Assembly: GCF_040581485.1 (NCBI RefSeq)
Contig: NC_090130.1
Coordinates: 13,552,656 to 13,616,655, forward strand
Reading direction: 5' to 3'
DNA length: 64,000 nucleotides
From: Linepithema humile
Taxonomy: Eukaryota; Arthropoda; Insecta; Hymenoptera; Formicidae
In this document: positions 58,226 to 64,000 of the stretch, piece by piece
How the letters are laid out: every line of letters starts with the position of its first letter
How positions within the stretch are numbered: the first letter of the stretch is position 1
The notes under the pieces: model-generated
Told to the model about the DNA's origin: nothing
Database searches by the model: none
What the model saw: the letters and a program-made list of their open reading frames with translations, nothing else
Translations under genes and position numbers: made by a program

Positions 58226-61200
58226 GTAATTAACTTGCTTTTTTAGATTTTCGAACGCGTTTTCTTGCTCTTGCGTCCATTCAAATTTTACTCCTTTTTT
58301 TGTCAATTTAGTGAGAGGTTTCACTATTTTAGAAAAATTTTCTATGAATTTTCGATAATATCCGGCTAATCCAATGAATGACTGTATATCTTTTACTTTT
58401 TTCGGTGTTGGAAAATTTTTTACCGCTTGGATCTTTCCAGGGTCAGGTTTAATGCCTCCCTCTGTTATTATGTGGCCTAAGTAAACTACTTCTTTTCGAA
58501 GAAATTCACATTTGTCCGGCTGTAATTTTAAATTATTTTCGCGAATTCTGTCGAATACTTCTGTTAAGCGGCGATTATGGTCTTCTAGACTAGTGCCGTA
58601 AATGACAATATCGTCTAAATATACTAGACATCGTAAACCTTGAATTCCGGCCAATATTGTATTCATTAATCTTTGAAATGTCGCTGGAGCATTTTTAAGT
58701 CCGAACGGCATTCTGTTGAACTCGTAGTGTCCATACGGCGTCGAAAATGCTGTTTTTTCTCTGTCTTTTTCCGCCATTGGAATTTGATGGTAACCAGATG
58801 CCAAATCTAACGTTGTAAAATATTTTGAATTTCCCAACTGATCTAATATGTCAGTAATGTTTGGTAACGGGAAAGAATCTCCGATCGTTAAGTCGTTCAG
58901 TTTTCTAAAATCTACGACAACTCGTAATTTGGCTTTTCCTGATGCATCTGGTTTTTTAGGCACTACTAAAAGTGGCGCGTTCCACTGACTCGAGCTTGGC
59001 CTTATTATTTTGTTATTTAGCATTTCTGTCACTTGTCGGCTCACCTCTTCCTTATGTTTCTCCGGCAGCCGATAAGGTCTCGTATTCGCGGGCGCTGCTC
59101 CGGCTCGCGTGGCGATCTCATGTTTCATCGCCTGTGTGCTAGACAGTGGTTCTCCGTCGAGATGAAAAATATCGCAATAATTTTCGCTTATTTCCAGTAT
59201 TGCTTTTTTCTCTTCTTCATTCAAATGGTCTATTCTTAAAAGATTCTTGACCTTGTTTTCACGTGACCTTGGAGTTGTTTCTTCCTTAACAGTTCCAATC
59301 GTGTGTACTTCCTCTTTTAGTTCCTCGAATTTTTCAATGTTCACGAAGGGCGTTTGTAAGTCTATTTCCTTGTCCGTAGTATTAATGACACTAACCGGGC
59401 AACAGTAGTCCTCTGCTTCCACTATGCAACTACCGATGATCACCCCTGGTTGTGTTTCCATTGCATGCACTATTCCCAGCGCATTTTTGCTTGTTGATGC
59501 TTTAATTATTGTCTCGCTTCTGGGAGCTAGTTTTATGTTGTTATGCTGAAATAGTTTGAATGTCGTTCCCTCGACCGTCAATTTCTTTACGGGATAGTCC
59601 CATTTCGTGACGTATTTGTTTAAAAAGTCCGCTCCTAGAATACCTTCGTATCCTATCGGAAAGTCGTCTTTTACTACATGCATTTTATGCATTATTGTTT
59701 TATCTTTTAATGTTATATGCGCTTTTATCACGCCTAACGTGTCAGCTTTCTGTCCCGTGGCACCGACTAATGTTACCGTTTCGTCATATACGGGTGTTTC
59801 TTCTAATAAACTTTTTATTTTAATCAGAGTTAGTGTAGCTCCAGTATCCACAAGCATTGTTGCGTGTTCGTTTTTCGCTTCCACTATTGGTAACGCGATT
59901 AAATCTAGATTTGCGTGTATTTTAGCTGTCTTATCTGTATGTGCTAACAACGCTTTTATGGGCCGTGTCTTTTTCTTGTTTGCTGCGTCATCTTCTTCGT
60001 CGCTGTCGGCCTTCTTTGCCTTATTCTCTTTAACTGTTTTATGTTGCGCGTTCTCTTTCGCATTCCCTTTTTCGGGTCGACCGTTTAATTGCCAGCACTC
60101 CTCCTGAAAGTGTCCGGGCTTTTTGCAATATTTGCAATATTTTTCTAATGCGTTTACTCTGTGTCCGTCAGCCTTCGGTAAACTGAATCGGTTCGCAAAA
60201 CGACTTGTACGGCACTCACGCCCGATATGCCCCCATTTTCCGCACTTTGCACATTGCGGTGTCTTTTCCCGCGCTTTATTCGTGGTTTTATAATAGGCAT
60301 TATATTTATTTAACGCTGGGCTTGGTCCTTGTATTTTTTCCTCAGCCGTTGCCACAGCAATAGCCTCTTGTAGCGTTCCGTAGTTCCTTGCGCGTACAAT
60401 AGTTCTAATATTATCTTGTAATCCTATCTGGAAATTTTGTAACGCCAAGTTTTGTACGGTGTTTTTAATAGTGTTTTTCTCCATAATCGTGTGAGTTTTT
60501 CCCTCTATCATTGATTCATAGAGTTTCATAGCGAGTTGGTCCACTCTCGAACCAAAGTTTTGAGCACTTTCGCCTTGTTTTTGCTTCAGGGTATTAAACT
60601 CTAATTGTAGGTGCGTAACACTCTTATGTGTAGTATAACCCCTTTCTATTTCCTGTTTCAATTGGGCGAACGATTGGATATTTCTCGTTTGGAAATCAAG
60701 TAAGATTTTCCCTTTCAGTTTTGTGCACAGTATAGCCTTGAGTAATTGTAGCTCCTCTGTTGGATCTATGCTTTCCATCGCGTAGGTACTAGCACTTAAA
60801 AACTCCTGTATTCTATTTGATGCTGTTCCGTCGATTTCCGGTATTAGGCTTCGGGCTTCTTTCAACTGCATATAGTTGTTAGAATGGGTTGGCCTATTCC
60901 TTACGTCAGCGGGGCCTTGGCCGTACGATACGTTTATTTCTGGTGCGTTCATCGTTCCCCGTGACGCGTTATTTAATTCACGGTTACTAGTTGGTCCCTG
61001 TTGCTGCCCTTGTATACCGTATATTTGTGCGTTAAATCGTTCGTGCAAGTTAAGTATCTGTTCATGTAAATGTTCTTGCAGCACTTGCGTTTGCGTTCGC
61101 ATCTCGCTTATCGCGTCTGCTAGTACTCCGATCTGTGTCTCTATTAAATTCTCTTGTATGTCGTTTGTGGCATTGGTCACATCCCCGTCTATGTTGATCT

Positions 61201-61672
61201 GTCGCCGCGGAGGCTCTCTGTCCTCAATTCGTGCGGTAACGTCGTTTGACGGTTGTGCCATTGTTATTTCGTAGTTTAACTCTCGCGGATCAAAGATACT
61301 ACTATCGTACGTAGTCGATGCAGTCTCAGTGCGCTCCGATATTCTACTCAATGGCCTCGTGGTTGTAGGCCTATCTTGGCGCGAATCCTCGCTTACTCCG
61401 GATATTAAGCTGTTATCTAATTCGCGGAAAGAATATTCTCGCGTTGTTTCAACGTTTTCGTCGACGTTCGCGACGCTTTCGTCTCTATCGTTTACTACGA
61501 ATTCTCGCGGTGTTTCGCGCGGTTCCCTCTCGGGGTTATTCAAAACGTTTATTGCGCGTCGTCCTTGGTCGCTTAACAACCAGGATTGATTCGGTTGTAA
61601 ACCGGGGTCGTTTTGACTCGGATTACTGCCTAGCCAATATGAAAAACCGTGTCCTTCGCGTCTTTCGGACAT
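58202..61672 (-). pseudogene. gypsy gag-protease-RT frame
   Basis: 1,156-residue frame from MSERREGHG at 61,672. The N-terminal part is acidic and Arg/Glu-rich. Gag capsid-like region follows, then two zinc knuckles (CAKCGKWGHIGREC, CKYCKKPGHFQEEC). The retropepsin motif is MLVDTGATLTL. RT has the usual FTTLDLASGYHQIPM and the catalytic YLDD. Gag and pol are fused in one frame here. The frame ends at 58,202, about 40 bases after a single extra base that shifts the RNase H part out of frame. So the element as read cannot make full-length Pol, unless that base is a sequence error. Confidence 0.92.
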
Positions 61673-62081
61673 TCGCTCTTATTTTACTAATGTGTCTTTA
61701 TTTCGACTTACATTAATACGCTCGCTCGCATGGTGTTGCGTTGCTCGCTGCCCAGTGCTTCGTGGTGAGGTAGGTCACGTCCCGTTCTCGCTGTGCAGTG
61801 GCCCTTGCTCGGATTTCGCTGACTCTGCTTGGTCGTTGTGCTCCGTGGGACTTTCTCAGCTGCTTATTGCTCGAACTGCCTTGACTGGACCGCTTCCTCG
61901 TGGAGGTTTTATTTTCTCTTCTCACTTTCACTTTTCGCACTTCTAGTTTCTGCGTTGTTTTCGGCCACGCTGTTCCCTCGGGTTGATCGTCTTGGTCCTG
62001 CTGCCGTGCCCAGGCCACCAGGGTGTCCACCAACAGCCGGACTACGGTGAAGAAGACGGATCCCACCGCTGCCACCAAATT

Positions 62082-62661
62082 TGTTACGCCGTGCCCGTGA
62101 CTCAAAGATCTCGTCGCGGGCCAACGCAGGATTCGGGATCCGTCGTGTAGGGCCAAGGGGGTTGATCCAAGGGAGATAATTATTGAACGATGTTCAATTA
62201 GAAATAAAATATCTTTATTCACTTAACACTCGCGTACACTTTATTTAACGGCTTCCTCACAGTCGTTACGATCGCGCAAGATACAAACTCGGAGTTCGCG
62301 ATACCGACGTGCAGCTCGTGCTTAGATCAAACTTAAAACCCGTGGTGACGATCGAGTCACCTTCTTTTATACGGATCAGTATCTAGGTTAGCAACGTCTG
62401 CTTTCCGTGAATGCTGATCTACTTCGCTTGTTTGTGAGGCAATCCGCCGATCGTTTCCTCATGCGGTTAACGCCTCAGCGTTTAATTATAATCGATTGTT
62501 ACTTGTCTAAAGAATAGCATTGGTCAATATCTTTGTTAATTTTAAATACCTTATTCGTCTTTCTAAGAACGTGCTTCGAGTTGAAAGTTTTATTTGCTAA
62601 TTCTTTAAACAATAGTATTGCTAAATTAAAATATCTCGTTGTAGTCTTTCGACACACAACA
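62082..62661 (-). repeat. gypsy 5' LTR
   Basis: Appears identical to 54,515-55,094. Transcription would start here and run toward lower coordinates. The internal leader (61,673-62,081) is GC-richer and non-coding. Confidence 0.95.
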
Positions 62662-63049
62662 ATATACATGGAATATACACGAGGTATATTCTATGTATAT
62701 ACAGGCAGCGATCTCATTCGAATATACATTGTATGTATATCCATACGATATCCTATGTATATCCATAAATGTATCTACCTCAACGTATATTGTATGTATG
62801 TTCGTTACATGTATATACATTAAATGTACACGAGGTATATTCTATGTATATATAGGCAGCGATCTCGTTTGAATATACATTCTATGTATATCTATAAGAT
62901 ATCTTATGTATATCCACAAATGTATCTGCATCAGCGTATATCATATGTATGTACATAGTATGTATATATACAGTATATTTTTTTCACATTATGGATATTT
63001 CATGTATATACATAGGATATCAAATGTTTATTGGGTATCTATTATGTTA

Positions 63050-64000
63050 ATCAAAGTGCTTTTTTTGCGGGGGGGCGATAGCTTCCCCCCCCCCCCGGGG
63101 ATGGAGAATCTTCCAAAGACACCCTCTGGCGTGCAATGTGAAAAAATATCCCCTGCCAAAGAATTGTGTGGGATTCGCCTGGGACTCGGATACGAAGCCG
63201 AGAGACCCCCCAGGCGCCGACCCACTAAACTCCACCCCCGTTGCGTAGTCGTCAGCCGCCGTTGATGAGGGATGGCCGGGAACCGCAACGCATTACATCC
63301 GGCCATCCCCCCGACTGCCGGTTGCCCGGCGTCATCAAAAATGTGTGGGGGAAAGTCCCACGTTCCTCCCCATCCTCCGCGTAAAAACTCGTCGGGTCAA
63401 CGCCCGGTTGTCCCGCCTACGGGGACGGACAGCGACCGAAGTCCCCCCTCAATCCGAGGGGGGGTGGTCAGATACTGCCCAACCCGTAGGAGACCCTCCC
63501 TCACCCTTCCGACACCTCGGGCCCGGTTTACCCGTGGGTAATCGAGGTGCGGAGAGGGCCCGCACCTTCTGGGGCTGGAGGAGAGAGAGCTTGCCTTCTC
63601 TCCCCCCACTACCCCGAGGGCGTTTCTCTCCCAGGGTCCGCGATAACTGCGCCCTCGTTACCCTGCCCCCTTGCTCGAATCGGCCCTGTTGGAGGGGCCC
63701 GGTTCCGGGGATGTCGCCCGCGGTGGCTCCACTCCCCCGATATTGGTGAGGACCAGTCACGGAACTCTCGTGGTGGCCTTACCATGCCCTGGGAGAGGAG
63801 TTGTGGGGGGGAGCCCGGAGGCGCAGGGGGGACTGGAGGGCACTTCTCCGACCCCACCCTGTGACTCGCCTCTCTCCCCACCACCGTGCAAATTGAGCAT
63901 AGGGAGGGGCGCTGACATGCTCCCCCCCCTTGTACCTGCTTTCCCCGCAGTTGTAACAGCAGAGGGCCCTGTCCACCTTGGACGGGCACCTCTGCTGCAC
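63050..64000 (-). pseudogene. GC-rich LINE ORF1 fragment with zinc knuckles
   Basis: Continues beyond the window. On the minus strand at 64,000-63,860, two frames share a knuckle array: QQRCPSKVDRALCCYNCGES, then PSLCSICTVVGREASHRVGS followed by EKC. This is the C-terminal CCHC cluster of LINE ORF1/Gag proteins, with a frameshift near 63,930. The rest toward 63,050 is Pro/Gly-rich and full of stops in one or another frame. It contains a G/C homopolymer tract at 63,068-63,098. The fragment is cut by the TAC-rich element at 63,035. Confidence 0.6.

Larger units (their letters stand above)
54515..62661 (-). mobile_element. gypsy-type provirus with env (errantivirus-like)
   Basis: 8.15 kb, with a 4-bp duplication ATAT (54,511-54,514 and 62,662-62,665). 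The two LTRs are 580 bp each with no difference that I can find. The primer-site region beside the 5' LTR (right one) contains TGGTGGCAGCGGTGGGA. A polypurine tract AACGGGGGGAAGGA lies beside the 3' LTR (complement of about 55,097-55,110). Gag, protease, RT, RNase H, integrase and a degenerate env-like region follow on the minus strand. Identical LTRs imply a very recent insertion. Confidence 0.95.
53142..63035 (+). mobile_element. TAC-rich TIR element, copy 2, with nested inserts
   Basis: TA at 53,140-53,141 and 63,036-63,037. The ends read CTCAATAAACATT and, reverse-complemented, CCCAATAAACATT. Without the hAT (53,826-54,501) and gypsy (54,515-62,661) inserts it is about 1.06 kb, non-coding, and full of TATGTATATACATAG-type words. 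The family looks like a TA-targeting non-autonomous element. Confidence 0.8.

Overview
The window reads as an insect genomic TE island. I see no ordinary host gene, rRNA or CRISPR array. Nearly all of the 64 kb is made of transposable elements inserted into one another. The mix (mariner, Tc1-like and DD41D elements, hAT, BEL/Pao, an env-bearing gypsy element, R1-like and RNase H-bearing LINEs, many TIR MITEs) is typical of arthropods. I infer an insect, plausibly a hymenopteran such as an ant, but the sequence does not prove the order.

The main structural result is that one R1-like LINE (minus strand) lies in two halves 45.6 kb apart. Its ORF1 end and the first part of its endonuclease are at 51,573-52,400. 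The rest of the endonuclease and the reverse transcriptase (RT) are at 1,480-5,952. The interval 5,960-51,572 is bounded by long terminal inverted repeats (left TIR about 690 bp) and an imperfect 7-bp duplication (AGACGGC / AGACATC). Removing it brings the LINE endonuclease back together in frame. The body of this element holds a decayed plus-strand gene. Its pieces give a zinc-finger/MULE-like DDE transposase (7,214-9,634) followed by a C19/USP-like cysteine-peptidase domain: Cys box at 9,846-9,974, zinc-ribbon segment at 15,386-15,521, His box at 27,488-27,776.

Layout inside the 45.6 kb element: left TIR (5,960-6,646); transposase (7.2-9.6 kb); two very large hairpins (9,975-11,329 and 11,811-13,696); a duplicated stem-loop repeat (14.1-14.7 kb); a MITE inside a MITE (15.5-16.1 kb); a hAT element (16,150-19,376); a BEL/Pao element (19,576-27,487); retroelement debris and a MITE (27.8-30.1 kb); a Tc1-like DD35E transposase (30,482-31,525); a LINE with RNase H (31,861-36,094); an inner piece of the right TIR (36,592-36,706); an LTR remnant; a second hAT element (37.1-44.9 kb) whose intron holds a 3.8 kb DD41D element (39,689-43,471), itself holding a solo LTR; MITEs (44.5-46.0 kb); a 4.2 kb Tc1-like element with 1.23 kb TIRs (46,218-50,409) inside a TAC-rich TIR element; and the outer right TIR (51,116-51,572).

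Right of it come the 5' piece of the split LINE, a second LINE RT fragment (52,544-53,139), and another TAC-rich TIR element (53,142-63,035). That element contains a non-autonomous hAT (53,826-54,501) and a gypsy-type errantivirus-like provirus (54,515-62,661) with two 580-bp LTRs in which I found no difference. The window ends in a GC-rich LINE ORF1 fragment.

Only the DD41D transposase (41,735-42,811) is a fully open mobile-element gene. The gypsy and BEL copies look young by their LTRs but carry frame breaks. The insertion order can be read from target-site duplications: LINE, then MULE-like element, then hAT, BEL, Tc1 and others inside it.
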